Assembly (NCBI RefSeq): GCF_000067165.1 | Contig: NC_010162.1 | Span: 12,326,501 to 12,390,500 of the forward strand | From: Sorangium cellulosum So ce56 | GTDB lineage: Bacteria; Myxococcota_A; Polyangia; Polyangiales; Polyangiaceae | Length of the DNA stretch: 64,000 nt | Direction of reading: 5' to 3' | In this document: positions 51,972 through 60,701 of the stretch, one piece after another | Position numbering within the stretch: position 1 is the first letter of the stretch | Layout: each line of letters opens with the position of its first letter | Translations under genes and position numbers: made by a program | Notes under the pieces: generated by a model | What the model saw: only the letters and a program-made list of their open reading frames with translations | Databases searched by the model: none | What the model was told of the DNA's origin: nothing

Positions 51972-52506
51972 CGATCCCGCCCAGCCGCCGCGGCGTGCCC
52001 GTCTCGCTCGCGCGCATCGATATGCTCCCTCGGGCGTGGCCGCGGCGACGGACGGTAGCATTGACGTCGCCGATACGTTCCACTACCGGGTGCACCGCCT
52101 GGGCACAGACGGGGTGATTGAGGTCCGTGGCCGGCACAGGCAATGAGGGGGATCGCGGCGACGGCGGGCCTGCGGTCGCCAAGCTCGACGTGCCGCGCCG
52201 GCTCGCGCTCGGGCCTGATGGCCGCCTGCGCATTGCCGAGCAGGGCGGCAATCGCGTGCGGCGGAGTACACCCGACGGGACGATCGCGACCGTGGCCGGT
52301 ACCGGCGCGCCCGGGTACAGCGGGGACGGCGGCCCCGCCACGCTGGCCACGTCGACGAGCCCGTTCAGCATCGCGTTGGGCCCGCGTTGGGCCACGCCGG
52401 CGAGCGACCCGGCCTCGAATCAGACAGAACAGATTGAATTATTGATATTTCGTCCGCATCCGCCCCGACGTCGCAGAAATCCTGGCGGGATTGCTGACAC
52501 GCGGCG
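51972..52506. other. Gap after the immunity genes
   Basis: Contains the broken NHL-repeat sequence (52030-52396) and then an AT-rich tail near 52415-52450 (AACAGATTGAATTATTGATATTT), the lowest-GC patch in the region. No intact gene is seen. Confidence 0.5.
52030..52396 (+). pseudogene. NHL-repeat protein remnant, frameshifted
   Basis: Pieces of NHL repeats are readable in two frames. DGSIDVADTFHYRVHRLGTDGVIE (in one frame, 52054-52122) breaks, then VAGTGNEGDRGDGGPAVAKLDVPR, ALGPDGRLRIAEQGGNRVRR and DGTIATVAGTGAPGYSGDGGPA continue in another to about 52396. The unit ([VS]AGTG..G..GDGGPA.. .. P..va..pdG.lyia) is the repeat of secreted NHL and Rhs/teneurin-like proteins. No start or full length exists, so it is a relic, adjacent to the toxin/immunity genes. 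Confidence 0.6.
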
Positions 52507-53235
52507 CTAGCGCGCCCTGGTCGACGTCGCGCCGTCGCGCTCTCGCAGCTCGCCACGCGCGCGCATCGTCGCGCGCCACCGCGCGCGGAGGGCGCTCGGC
52601 TTTTCGGCGTAGCGCTCGTCGAGGAACCTGGCGCCTGTCACGCGGTCCGTGCGGAAGTGGCGGAAGTCCTGGCGGAGCTCGCACCACGCCGCGAGGAGCC
52701 GCGTCGAGTCGCGATAACCCACGATCACGGGCCACACGACGCGCTCGCTCTCGCGCCCCGTCTCGTCGCGGTAGCGGAGCGCGATCTTCGTGCCGGCGCG
52801 GATCGACGCCCGCACCTCGGCCAGGTCGAGCGCGTCGGGCGCCTGGTCTTCCCCGACCGGCACGCCCGTCGCCGGCTCGAACACGAAGGGCCGCAGCCGC
52901 TCGGGGACCGCCGCGGCGATCTTCGCGATGAGGTCCTTCGCCGCCCGCTGCAGGGCGACGTCCCCGCGGTGGGCGACCCACTGCGCGCCGAGGACCGCGA
53001 CCTCGATCTCGTCGGGCGTCAGCATCAGCGGCGGCATGTCGAAGCCGCGATCGAGCACGTACCCCGTGCCGGCCTCGCCGCGGATCGGGACGCGCTGGGC
53101 CAGGAGGTCCGCGATGTCGCGGTACACGGTGCGCTTCGACGTCTCGAGCTCCTCGGCGAGCGCCGCCGCCGTGATCGGCGCCCGCTGCCGGCGCAGGATC
53201 TGCAGGATCTGGAACAGGCGATCGGCGCGTCGCAC
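52507..53235 (-). CDS. YafY/WYL-domain transcriptional regulator
   Basis: A 242-residue regulator. The DeoR-like HTH has RADRLFQILQILRRQRAPITAAALAEELETSKRTVYRDIADL. The WYL domain follows (RAGTKIALRYRDETGRESERVVWPVIVGYRDSTRLLAAWCELRQDFRHF), where the family's W-Y-L is read here as V-G-Y-R around the nucleic-acid-binding loop. It starts at GTG 53235. It is divergent from a GST gene with a 22-bp imperfect palindrome between the two starts, a likely shared operator. Confidence 0.9.
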   Translation of the reverse strand: MRRADRLFQILQILRRQRAPITAAALAEELETSKRTVYRDIADLLAQRVPIRGEAGTGYVLDRGFDMPPLMLTPDEIEVAVLGAQWVAHRGDVALQRAAKDLIAKIAAAVPERLRPFVFEPATGVPVGEDQAPDALDLAEVRASIRAGTKIALRYRDETGRESERVVWPVIVGYRDSTRLLAAWCELRQDFRHFRTDRVTGARFLDERYAEKPSALRARWRATMRARGELRERDGATSTRAR

Positions 53236-53240
53236 GGGGA

Positions 53241-53262
53241 TGCTGACACCAGGTTGTCAGCA
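53241..53262. promoter_or_regulatory. Operator-like inverted repeat between WYL and GST genes
   Basis: TGCTGACA-n6-TGTCAGCA, 8-bp perfect arms (53241-53248 and 53255-53262). It lies just upstream of the WYL regulator start (53235) and 59 bp from the GST start at 53321, so it probably controls both promoters. Confidence 0.6.
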
Positions 53263-53320
53263 GGGCGGGGCTACATCAAGCGCAGTCCACGGCGCACCCA
53301 CAACCGCTCGGAGATTGCCC

Positions 53321-54049
53321 ATGATCACGCTCCACAGCTTCGGCCCCATGTTCGGCTTGCCGGAGGCCAGCCCCTACGTCACCAAGACCGAGGTCCAGCT
53401 CAAGCTGCTGGGCCTGCCCTACACGAAAGAGCGCGCGCGGCCCGATCAGTCGCCGAAGGGGCAGCTCCCCTTCATCGACGACGGCGGCGCGCGCATCGCC
53501 GACTCGCACTTCATCCGCGAGCACCTCGAGAAGAAGCACGGCAAGGATCTCGACGCCGGCCTCGACGCCCGGCAGCGCGCCGAGGCGTGGGCCGTCGAGC
53601 GCATGATCGAGCACCAGCTCGCCGCGGCCTCGGGCTGCGCGCGCTGGCTCATCCCGGAGAACTTCGCGAAGGGCCCGGCGAATTTCGTCAACGGCGCGCC
53701 GGAGGAGGCGCGCCCGAAGCTGCGCGAGGAGCTCCTCGCGCGCGTCCGCGAGAACTTCCGCGCGATGGGCATCGGGCGGCACTCGGACGCCGAGATCGTC
53801 GAGCTCGGCGCGCGCTCGCTCTCCGCGCTCTCCGCGCTGCTCGGGGACGAGCCGTACCTCTTCGGAGCGCGCCCGGCGGGCGTCGACGCGACGGCGTTCG
53901 CTGTGCTGGCGGGCCTCCTCACGCCGTTCTTCGACTCGCCGCTGCGGCGCAGGGCCGAGGGGTTCGCGAACCTCACCGCGTACACCGCGCGGCTCATGAA
54001 GGAGTTTTACCCGGATCACCCGTGGGAGGCGCCGCGGCCGGGCGCCTGA
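53321..54049 (+). CDS. Glutathione S-transferase family protein
   Basis: A 242-residue protein. The N-terminal thioredoxin-like domain has ITLHSFGPMFGLPEASPYVTKTEVQLKLLGLPY, KGQLPFIDDGGARIADSHFIREHLEKKHG (cis-Pro region and D-S glutathione-binding pair). A helical C-terminal domain follows, with LGDEPYLFGARPAGVDATAFAVLAGLLTPFF. The insert GPMFGLPEASPYVTK after the first strand is typical of the metaxin-like/Tom37-like GST group in bacteria. It probably acts in redox detoxification, and control by the divergent WYL regulator is inferred. ATG 53321 was chosen over the longer open frame because the first strand begins there. Confidence 0.88.
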   Translation: MITLHSFGPMFGLPEASPYVTKTEVQLKLLGLPYTKERARPDQSPKGQLPFIDDGGARIADSHFIREHLEKKHGKDLDAGLDARQRAEAWAVERMIEHQLAAASGCARWLIPENFAKGPANFVNGAPEEARPKLREELLARVRENFRAMGIGRHSDAEIVELGARSLSALSALLGDEPYLFGARPAGVDATAFAVLAGLLTPFFDSPLRRRAEGFANLTAYTARLMKEFYPDHPWEAPRPGA

Positions 54050-54118
54050 GCGGCGCAGCGCCGCCGCGCCGTCGTGGGGCGCGCGGCGGCGCTGCGGCCG
54101 ATCGCGGACTGGCTGGCG

Positions 54119-56611
54119 CTACTCCTCGGGAGCCGGCTCGGGAGCCGGCTCGGGCGCCGGCGCGGGCTCCGCGACGCCGCCGTCGACGCCGGCGCACGCG
54201 AACCCGACCGAGTCCGGGGTGGGCAGGGGCAGCGACGCCACCGGCGTCGCGAGGTCGTCGAGCGCGTTCACGAGCACGCCGCCCTGGGAGTACGAGTAGA
54301 CGTAGTCCTCGATGAACAGGCCGCGCTGCACGGCGGCCCCGCCGTAATAGCACCCCGACGGCACGCTGCCGAAGAAGGCGCTGTGGTCGACCGCGCCGAG
54401 CCGGCTGAACCCGTCCTCGATATCGACGTTGAACAGCTCCAGCGTGCTCGACATCGCGCCGGTCTCCCTGTCGAAGCTCACGAGCGGGAAGGCGAGCACG
54501 CCGAGCTCGCCGTAGTACGTGAACGCCTTGTGGTTGTACTCGGCCTCGGAGTGCATGTACTCCGCCCCGTCGAGCGCCTCCTTGTGCAGGAGCGCGGGCG
54601 CCGACGCGTTCGTGACGTCGAAGATCTGGAGAGCAAGGCCGGTCACCGTGCCGTCCTCCTCGCCATCCCTGCCGATCGTCAGGAGGTGCCCGTCGTCGAG
54701 CGGGTGCATGTACTCGCTGAAGCCGGGGATCTTGAGCTCACCCGCGACGGAGGGGGACGCCGGGTCCGCGAGATCGATCACGAACAGCGGATCGACCCGG
54801 CGGAACGTCACGACATAGCCGCGATCCCCGACGAACCGGGTGGACTGGATGGTCTCGCCGGGGGCGAGATCGGTGACGGCGCCGATCTGCGCGAGATCGG
54901 TCCCTTGCGCCTCGAGGACGAACACGTTGTTGCTGGTCGTCCACCTGGGCTCCGCCGGCACTTGCGAGGTCGTCGAGACGCGGAGCTTGCCGTTGTGCTC
55001 ATCGAGCGAGAACTGGTTGATGATGTGGCCGGGCACCGAGCCTGACGCGACGTACCCGGGCTGGCTCGGGTCGGCGATCAGATCGAACTTGTGCAGATGG
55101 GTGAGGTTCGTGCCGACGAACATCTCGCCCGGCGCCGCCTGCTCCTGCCAGGAGCGCGCGGCGACGTAGAGGGCGTCGTGGCTCGCGTACACGGTGTCGG
55201 TCGCGCCGACGATCGAGGTCGACTCCGGCACCGCGGCGAGGTCGCCGAGGTCGATCGACTCGATCTGCGTCAGGCCGTACGACGTCGTGCCGGCGTCCGG
55301 AACATAGAAGTCCGAGCAGCTCGCGTCGAGCAGCGTGACCGCCTCTCCCTGCTTCTCGAAGCGGTACGGCAGCCACGTCGAGAGCGGGGCGTCCTCGATG
55401 AGCGCCGCGTTCTCGGCGCGGAGCTGCTCGAACGCCGCGGCCCACGCCTCGGCGGTCTCGGGGTACTCGGTCAGGCCCGACGGCCAGTAGCGGAGCGCGG
55501 GGCCGTGGGCGCCGCCGGTCAGCACCGTGCGCACGTTCGGGCCGGTGCGCCGCGCCGAGCTGTAACCTCCCTCGAAGTAGACCTCCTTGACCACGCTGGG
55601 GGCGCCGCCGGCGAGGCTCAGGACGGTGATCTTCGTGAGCGGCGCCCAGACGCCGCCCGAGCCGGGCACGTCGATGACCGGCTCGTCGGGCGGCGGCTCC
55701 TCGGCCCCGTCGCCGTCCGGAGGCGGGGGCGCCGGCGCTTCGCCGCCGGACGGCGCCTCGGCGTCGGGGGGCGCGTCGTCCTCCGACGGCGTGTCGCCGC
55801 CGGACGGTGGCTCGGTGTTGTCCGGCGGCAGCGGCCTCGCGTCTCCGCCGTCGGCGGGGGCCCCCGCCGAGTCGCTCGGCGCGCCGGGGTCTCCAGGCGC
55901 CGGCGCGACGCCGCCGCCGCCGACCATGGTGTTGACGAGCAGGTAGTCGTAATACCCCGGCCGCGGCGTGACGCCCGCCTGCTCGTAGATCGCGGCCCCG
56001 TTGACCGACGAGTAGACGACGACCTTGTCGCCCGCCACGAACATCTCGAGGGGCGACCCCTCGATCGCGAGCGAGCTGCCCACCGCGAGCGACGACGCCG
56101 GCCACGCCGTCAGGGTGTAGAAGCTCTGGCCGTGGAGCACGTAGATGTTGTTGCCGTCGGTCTTGATGATATCCGCCTCATCGACGCCGGCGACCTGGGT
56201 GTTCGTCTCGGAGTGGGCAGGGTCGGCGCCGCTGCCGCTGTCTTCCCCGGAAGCCTCCTGGCCGGCTCCCCCGTCGTCTGCCGTGGGCGGCGCCGGGGCG
56301 GGCGTGTCCGTGGGATCCTCGGCCCCTCCGGGGACGCCGACGCTGCCGTTGTCGACGCCGCCAACGACGCCGCCGCGGGGGTAGCCGTACGCCGAGTAGC
56401 TCGCGATCGTGGCGTCGATCTGGGCGTTCATCTTGGCGAGCGCGTCCTGCTTCAGCAGCGCTTCGAGGTCGCCGCAGGACTGAGCCCGGTGGAGCGCCGC
56501 GCGCTGAGAGTCGACAGGCTCGCCAGGCGTTGATGCCGTCTCGCATCCGACAGCGAGGAGCCCTGTTGCCAGGAGAAGCCAAAGGGAGGAATGGGTGCGG
56601 TGGGTTCGCAT
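54119..56611 (-). CDS. Lipoprotein with C-terminal beta-propeller domain
   Basis: An 830-residue exported protein. The signal peptide ends in the lipobox LLAVGC. The family hallmark of secreted beta-propeller proteins, TNTQVAGVDEADIIKTDGNNIYVLHG, follows a Gly/Pro/Asp linker, and the propeller blades run to the C-terminus (for example VVVYSSVNGAAIYEQ, SIDLGDLAAVPESTSIVGATDTVYAS, QSTRFVGDRGYVVTFRRVDPLFVIDLADPA and GYVASGSVPGHIINQFSLDEHNGKLRVSTT). A second Pro/Asp/Glu-rich insertion of about 100 residues (PPSGGDTPSEDDAPPDAEAP) interrupts the first blades. It probably lies on the outer surface and may bind cell wall or polysaccharide. ATG 56611 was used because the signal begins there. Confidence 0.85.
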   Translation of the reverse strand: MRTHRTHSSLWLLLATGLLAVGCETASTPGEPVDSQRAALHRAQSCGDLEALLKQDALAKMNAQIDATIASYSAYGYPRGGVVGGVDNGSVGVPGGAEDPTDTPAPAPPTADDGGAGQEASGEDSGSGADPAHSETNTQVAGVDEADIIKTDGNNIYVLHGQSFYTLTAWPASSLAVGSSLAIEGSPLEMFVAGDKVVVYSSVNGAAIYEQAGVTPRPGYYDYLLVNTMVGGGGVAPAPGDPGAPSDSAGAPADGGDARPLPPDNTEPPSGGDTPSEDDAPPDAEAPSGGEAPAPPPPDGDGAEEPPPDEPVIDVPGSGGVWAPLTKITVLSLAGGAPSVVKEVYFEGGYSSARRTGPNVRTVLTGGAHGPALRYWPSGLTEYPETAEAWAAAFEQLRAENAALIEDAPLSTWLPYRFEKQGEAVTLLDASCSDFYVPDAGTTSYGLTQIESIDLGDLAAVPESTSIVGATDTVYASHDALYVAARSWQEQAAPGEMFVGTNLTHLHKFDLIADPSQPGYVASGSVPGHIINQFSLDEHNGKLRVSTTSQVPAEPRWTTSNNVFVLEAQGTDLAQIGAVTDLAPGETIQSTRFVGDRGYVVTFRRVDPLFVIDLADPASPSVAGELKIPGFSEYMHPLDDGHLLTIGRDGEEDGTVTGLALQIFDVTNASAPALLHKEALDGAEYMHSEAEYNHKAFTYYGELGVLAFPLVSFDRETGAMSSTLELFNVDIEDGFSRLGAVDHSAFFGSVPSGCYYGGAAVQRGLFIEDYVYSYSQGGVLVNALDDLATPVASLPLPTPDSVGFACAGVDGGVAEPAPAPEPAPEPAPEE

Positions 56612-56731
56612 GGTGCCCGCTGCGTTCGCAAGCCCCGCGCCAGCCGTCCGCTCGCTCGGTTCACCGCGCTTCGCTTGCGCGCCGCGCCTGCCGCGCCGCG
56701 GAGAGCACGACATGCAAGCACTGGCTGCAGG

Positions 56732-56757
56732 CCGCTTGGCACACGTGTGCCAAGCGG
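56732..56757. promoter_or_regulatory. 26-bp perfect palindrome
   Basis: CCGCTTGGCACAC and its reverse complement meet at 56744/56745, giving a 26-bp perfect palindrome with a central CACGTG. It lies in the 276-bp gap between the minus-strand TolB-like gene, whose stop is at 56888, and the beta-propeller gene, whose start is at 56611. It could be an operator or a transcript hairpin, but no T-tract follows it on the minus strand, so intrinsic termination is not favoured. Confidence 0.6.
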
Positions 56758-56887
56758 GTGGTGCGACTGTTGGTTTCCGTCAGTGCGGGATGGCGCGGAC
56801 CTTCATGAGACCTGGACGGCACACCTTGTGGGGTGAGCTCTTCGGGGTCGCCTGCGGGTCGTCCCAGCGTGTGAGTCTCCCGCTGGA

Positions 56888-58726
56888 TCAGAGGGGGACG
56901 GGCGCCGGAGGGATCTTGAACACGTCCCATGCGGGCGTGTGGTTGCTCGTGCCTGGATCCTGGTTCCAGAGGTAGATGGCCGGATATGTGTGCACCGTCG
57001 TGCCCTCCACGACCACGCCGGTCACGTAGAGCTGCGAGGCCTTCTTGCTCGGGGCCTTCTGGAGCGTGTAGCCGTCGCGCGACGACGAGAAGATGACCCA
57101 GTAATACGTCTTGCCGTCGACGGTGGTGGCCTCGGGCGACCATTGAGGCCAGCTGTTGTGGATTCCAGGGCTCGTGACCCCGAGGCACGCGGGCGGGTCG
57201 TTGGCCGCGAGCCGCGTCGGCGTGCCGCCGGCCGCGGGGATGACGTGAATATCGGAGTTCGGGTTATAGTACATCTCCCCCGGACCAGGCGTCCTGTTGA
57301 ACGCGATCAGCTTGTCGTCGGGGGCGAATGCCGGGTAGTACTCGTTGAAATTCGCCTCTGCGGCGCCGGGCAGGGGCGTGGCCGCGCCGCCCTGCCTGTT
57401 GTTGTAAGGCACGGTGTAGAGATCGCCGGCGCCTGCGGCGAGGCGCCCGTCCTTGCCGGTGTCGGTCGACACGTAGACGATGGTCCGGCCGTCGTTGCTC
57501 CAGTCCGGCATCATCGCCCCGCGCGGGTCGCCCTCGCGCTCGATGAAGCCGAAGGCGGTGCCTTCCGCGGCCGCCATCTCGGTCTTGGCCATCGTGGCGT
57601 TGGTCCCCTCGGCGTAGGTCGGCGCGGGCGACTCCAGGTCGAACCACGCGAGGCGCGCGTTCGGCATGCTGGTGTGCGACTGGCCATCCCAGACGCTGCC
57701 CTTGTCCCGGCCATAGGAGGTGATGAAGATCCGATCTCCGGGGGAGAAGTGCGCGGGCGACATCTTGGGTGGCCCGAGCCAGGCCTGGTTCATGGCCTCC
57801 GAGCCGCCGGGCGTCACATAGGCGGGGACCGCTCCCACCGAGTCTTCCTTCACGGACGCGATGGCGAGATCCCACGGCCAGTGGTCCATGAACATGACGG
57901 CCTCGCCGTCGGGCGTCGACGAATGGCACCCGATGCACCGCGCCTTGCCGTCGCCCCTCACGTTGCCGTTCTCGTCGCGCCGGCCGCCCTGCTGCACCTG
58001 GTCGACCTTCAGCGCGTCGACGACGCCCTCCTCGCCCACGCCGAACCCCGCCAGCCAGGCGTCCGCGGGCCCTTCGCCGATCGCCGCCCAGTACACCATG
58101 CTGCCGCCGGCCGGCGCCGGCGCGATGGTGATCGGCCCGGAGGAGCCCACGAGCGGCGCGCTCGGCGCGCTCGTCGACACGGAGCGGATCGTGATGGTGA
58201 TCGGCTCGCCGCGGACGTGCGCGGCCAGCTTCTCCCACATGTCCTTGGGCATCTTCCATTCTCGGTTCGTCGTGTAGACGACCAGATCGTTCTTCTCCCT
58301 GTCGGCGTGCACGCGGATCTCGAACAGGTCCTGTCCCTGCGGCGCGATCCAGCGGAACCTGGGCCGCAGCCAGTTGTTCGGGTAGAGCGCGCCGATCTCC
58401 GGCTCGGCCAGGCACGGGCCGCCTGTCGCGCCGCTGCCCGGGGCGCCGAAGAGCTCGGCCGCGTTCGCCGGCGGCGGCGTCCCGCTGTCGTCGAGCACCG
58501 GGGCCGCGGGAAAGTCCTCGCACACCTCGCAGGGAGGCGGCTCCACGGGGCCGCCGCTGCCCACGTCGAAGATGTTCCCCGTTCCGCCGCCGATGTCGTC
58601 CGGGATGCCGCCCGCGCCGCCAGCTCCCTGGACCTGCTGAGGGGGCCGATCCGCGCTTGCCGAGCAGGCGATCGCGCAGGCAGAGCCGATCACCAGGGTC
58701 CCGATCCGTCGATGCAAGGTTCTCAT
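56888..58726 (-). CDS. Secreted TolB-like beta-propeller lipoprotein with CxxCH
   Basis: A 612-residue exported protein. The signal peptide ends in an IACS lipobox, with a Gly-rich linker after it. A first Ig-like/beta section (EPEIGALYPNNWLRPRFRW, FEIRVHADREKNDLVVYTT) is followed by ARCIGCHSSTPDG, a CxxCH motif that could bind one c-type haem. WD40/TolB-type blades then follow (MPDWSNDGRTIVYVS, YYPAFAPDDKLIAFNR, WPQWSPEATTVDGKTYYWVIFSS). Such CxxCH-propeller lipoproteins are frequent in myxobacteria and of unknown function. ATG 58726 has the ribosome site GGAGGAACCTGG. Confidence 0.85.
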   Translation of the reverse strand: MRTLHRRIGTLVIGSACAIACSASADRPPQQVQGAGGAGGIPDDIGGGTGNIFDVGSGGPVEPPPCEVCEDFPAAPVLDDSGTPPPANAAELFGAPGSGATGGPCLAEPEIGALYPNNWLRPRFRWIAPQGQDLFEIRVHADREKNDLVVYTTNREWKMPKDMWEKLAAHVRGEPITITIRSVSTSAPSAPLVGSSGPITIAPAPAGGSMVYWAAIGEGPADAWLAGFGVGEEGVVDALKVDQVQQGGRRDENGNVRGDGKARCIGCHSSTPDGEAVMFMDHWPWDLAIASVKEDSVGAVPAYVTPGGSEAMNQAWLGPPKMSPAHFSPGDRIFITSYGRDKGSVWDGQSHTSMPNARLAWFDLESPAPTYAEGTNATMAKTEMAAAEGTAFGFIEREGDPRGAMMPDWSNDGRTIVYVSTDTGKDGRLAAGAGDLYTVPYNNRQGGAATPLPGAAEANFNEYYPAFAPDDKLIAFNRTPGPGEMYYNPNSDIHVIPAAGGTPTRLAANDPPACLGVTSPGIHNSWPQWSPEATTVDGKTYYWVIFSSSRDGYTLQKAPSKKASQLYVTGVVVEGTTVHTYPAIYLWNQDPGTSNHTPAWDVFKIPPAPVPL

Positions 58727-59164
58727 CCAGGTTCCTCCGTGCGCGCGCTCGGGGCTCGGCGCTCCCGGACCAGCACACCGTGAGGTGCAGCCGTGAGCTC
58801 GCGGCCGCGCCCGGCGTTGATCTCGGACGCTTGCGCGACGCGCCCGAACCCGGGCTGACGCGATGGCTGCGTGGTCACGGTGCTGCTGGTTCGTCGCGCC
58901 GGGCCCCGGGGTGTACCAGCAGCGGATCGCGAGATCGCTCAGCGCGAGGCTGCCGCCGTTGCCGCCATTGACGATGATATGAAGAAAGGTTCGAGCGGAT
59001 AGGAGGACATGGACCCTTGTCGCTGTCAAGCGCCCGGCAGGGGCACGTCGCCTGGCCTGGTGACCCGCCGGTCGCGTCGCGTTGCGGCGGTTGCGGCGGT
59101 TGCGTCGGTTGCGTCCGTTGTCTCTGCTGCCCCGCGGGGCCTGTCGGGGTGCTAGTTTCCTCGC
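58727..59164. other. Divergent intergenic region
   Basis: Lies between the divergent TolB-like lipoprotein and Uma2 genes. It holds a 9-bp tandem repeat (59081-59125). No gene is supported, and minus-strand frames here carry no domain. AT-rich patches near 58970-58985 (TGATATGAAGAAAGG) may be promoter sequence. Confidence 0.45.
59081..59125. repeat. 9-bp tandem repeat, five copies
   Basis: GTTGCGGCG is repeated five times with drift (two exact, then GTTGCGTCG, GTTGCGTCC, GTTGTCTCT), ending 40 bp upstream of the Uma2 start. It may vary in copy number and influence the promoter. Confidence 0.7.
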
Positions 59165-60007
59165 GTGGCATCGCCGAATCGCATCGGGTTCCCCCTTACC
59201 CCTCGGCGTTCTCCCCGCGCGCTCGTGCTCCGCGATCTGTCGCCGGAGGAGGCCGGCGCCGCGATCGACTGGTCCGGCTGGTACCTGCCCGATGACGCGG
59301 AGCGTCCTGACAAGGTCGGGCGGTCCGAGGTCGTCCGCCTGCTGCTGTCGGTGATCGCGCAGCTCGCGCGCGAGCGTGGCTGGGCCGACTTGTATGCAGG
59401 CACCGGGCACTTCTTCGCGTGGGTGCGAAGCGAGCCGTTCGTGCGCGTCCTGCCGGACCTCTACGTCCTCGATCATCGCCCGCTGCCGCCCATCCCGCGG
59501 CAGTGGCAGACCTGGCTGTCCGGCCATCGTCCGCCGCGGTTCGCGCTGGAGGTGGTCGCGGGCGACTGGCGCCGTATGTACGAGGATGCGCCGGCGAAGT
59601 ACTGGCAGCTCGGCTGTCCCGAGCTCCTGCTCTTCGATCCCGAGGCGGCTGCCGCCCGCGCGCCGCTCGCGGAGGAGCGGGTGCCTCTCCAGCTGTACCG
59701 GCGGGACGCGGACGGCACCTACCTGCGGGTCCACGGGAGCGGCGATCCCGTCTGGATCGAGGCGCTTGACGCGCACCTCGTCGTGTTGAAGGACGGCCCG
59801 CACCCGACGTTGCGCGTCGCGCGGAGCTCCCGCGCGACGGATCTCGTGCCTGCCGAGGAGGAGGCCCTCCGCGCCGAGGGCGAGGCGCGCGCCCTGGAGC
59901 AGCGCGCCCGCGTCGCGGAGCAGCGCGCCCGCGCCGCCGCCGAGGCGCGGGTCCGCGAGCTCGAGGCGCGGGTGCGCGACCTGGAGGCCCGCGTGACCCG
60001 GAGGTGA
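59165..60007 (+). CDS. Uma2 family endonuclease (DUF820), copy 2
   Basis: A 280-residue paralogue of the protein at 26251, starting at GTG 59165. The PD-(D/E)XK pieces are VRVLPDLYVLDHRP (PD), FALEVVAGDWRRMYEDAPAKYWQLGCPELLLFDP (Glu, Lys and the Tyr-rich strand). The C-terminal third is a long coiled coil with repeated heptads (EQRARVAEQRARAAAEARVREL). Compared with copy 1 it carries extra coiled-coil heptads. Its biological role is unknown. It is divergent from the TolB-like lipoprotein and convergent with the lectin lipoprotein. Confidence 0.82.
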   Translation: MASPNRIGFPLTPRRSPRALVLRDLSPEEAGAAIDWSGWYLPDDAERPDKVGRSEVVRLLLSVIAQLARERGWADLYAGTGHFFAWVRSEPFVRVLPDLYVLDHRPLPPIPRQWQTWLSGHRPPRFALEVVAGDWRRMYEDAPAKYWQLGCPELLLFDPEAAAARAPLAEERVPLQLYRRDADGTYLRVHGSGDPVWIEALDAHLVVLKDGPHPTLRVARSSRATDLVPAEEEALRAEGEARALEQRARVAEQRARAAAEARVRELEARVRDLEARVTRR

Positions 60008-60059
60008 GCGCGGTGCGCCGGTGGATGGGGGCGCGGCCGCCGAGCGGGTCGTCGTGACG

Positions 60060-60701
60060 TCAGGGCGTGCAAGCGCATCCGCAGACGGACATCTGGCCCG
60101 CGACGCTCGTGCTCCACTGCCCATTCCAGGCGCGGCTCGTGCCGCAGGCGGCCGGGCACTTGCTCGGGGCGTCGGCGTTGCTCCAGATGGGCCCGGCCTC
60201 GAGCGACACCGTGGCCGGCGGGGTGAATGCGCACTCGCAGACGGACATCTGGCCCGGGACGGTCGTCCACCATTGCCCGTTCCACTTCGTCGCGCTGCTG
60301 TACGCGGCGCAGGTGTTCGGACACTGCGTCTGAGCGTGGGTGTTGCTCCAGATGGGGCCGGCCTGCACGACGGCGGCGGGGCGCGGGGCGCATTCGCAGA
60401 CCGACATCGCGCCCGGAACGGTGGTCCACCACTGCCCGTTCCAGCTCATGTTCTGGGGATTGCAGACGTTCGGGCACTTGGTCTGGGCATCGCTCGTGTT
60501 CCAGATGGGCCCGGCCTCCAGCGCGAGGTTCTTGGCGACGCACGCAGGGCCGAGCGCCTGCGACGCCTCCTCGACGGTCTCCTCGTCGGAGAACGCCTGC
60601 TCGGAGTCACCTTCCTCCATCGGCACGCTGCAACCCGCGATGAGCATGATGCCGAGCGCGCTGGAGGTGAAGAGTCCGGAGAAGATGTGTTTCGTGTTCA
60701 T
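60060..60701 (-). CDS. Lipoprotein with three MVL-type mannan-binding lectin repeats
   Basis: A 213-residue exported protein. The lipobox is LIAGC, followed by an acidic linker (MEEGDSEQAFSDEETVEEA). Three tandem repeats of about 50 residues then follow, each reading AGPIWxNxxAxxxCPxxC...WNGQWxTxVxGxMSVCxC. This is the sequence pattern of the Microcystis viridis lectin (MVL) family, which binds the Man-alpha/beta GlcNAc core of N-glycans. Four to five cysteines per repeat suggest disulphides. It is probably displayed on the cell surface and might mediate prey or surface recognition. ATG 60701 was chosen by the signal peptide. Confidence 0.85.
   Translation of the reverse strand: MNTKHIFSGLFTSSALGIMLIAGCSVPMEEGDSEQAFSDEETVEEASQALGPACVAKNLALEAGPIWNTSDAQTKCPNVCNPQNMSWNGQWWTTVPGAMSVCECAPRPAAVVQAGPIWSNTHAQTQCPNTCAAYSSATKWNGQWWTTVPGQMSVCECAFTPPATVSLEAGPIWSNADAPSKCPAACGTSRAWNGQWSTSVAGQMSVCGCACTP

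Noticed and set aside
54119..56611. Plus-strand frames across the beta-propeller gene
   Set aside because: Antisense to a clear signal peptide, lipobox and VDEADIIKTDG hallmark.
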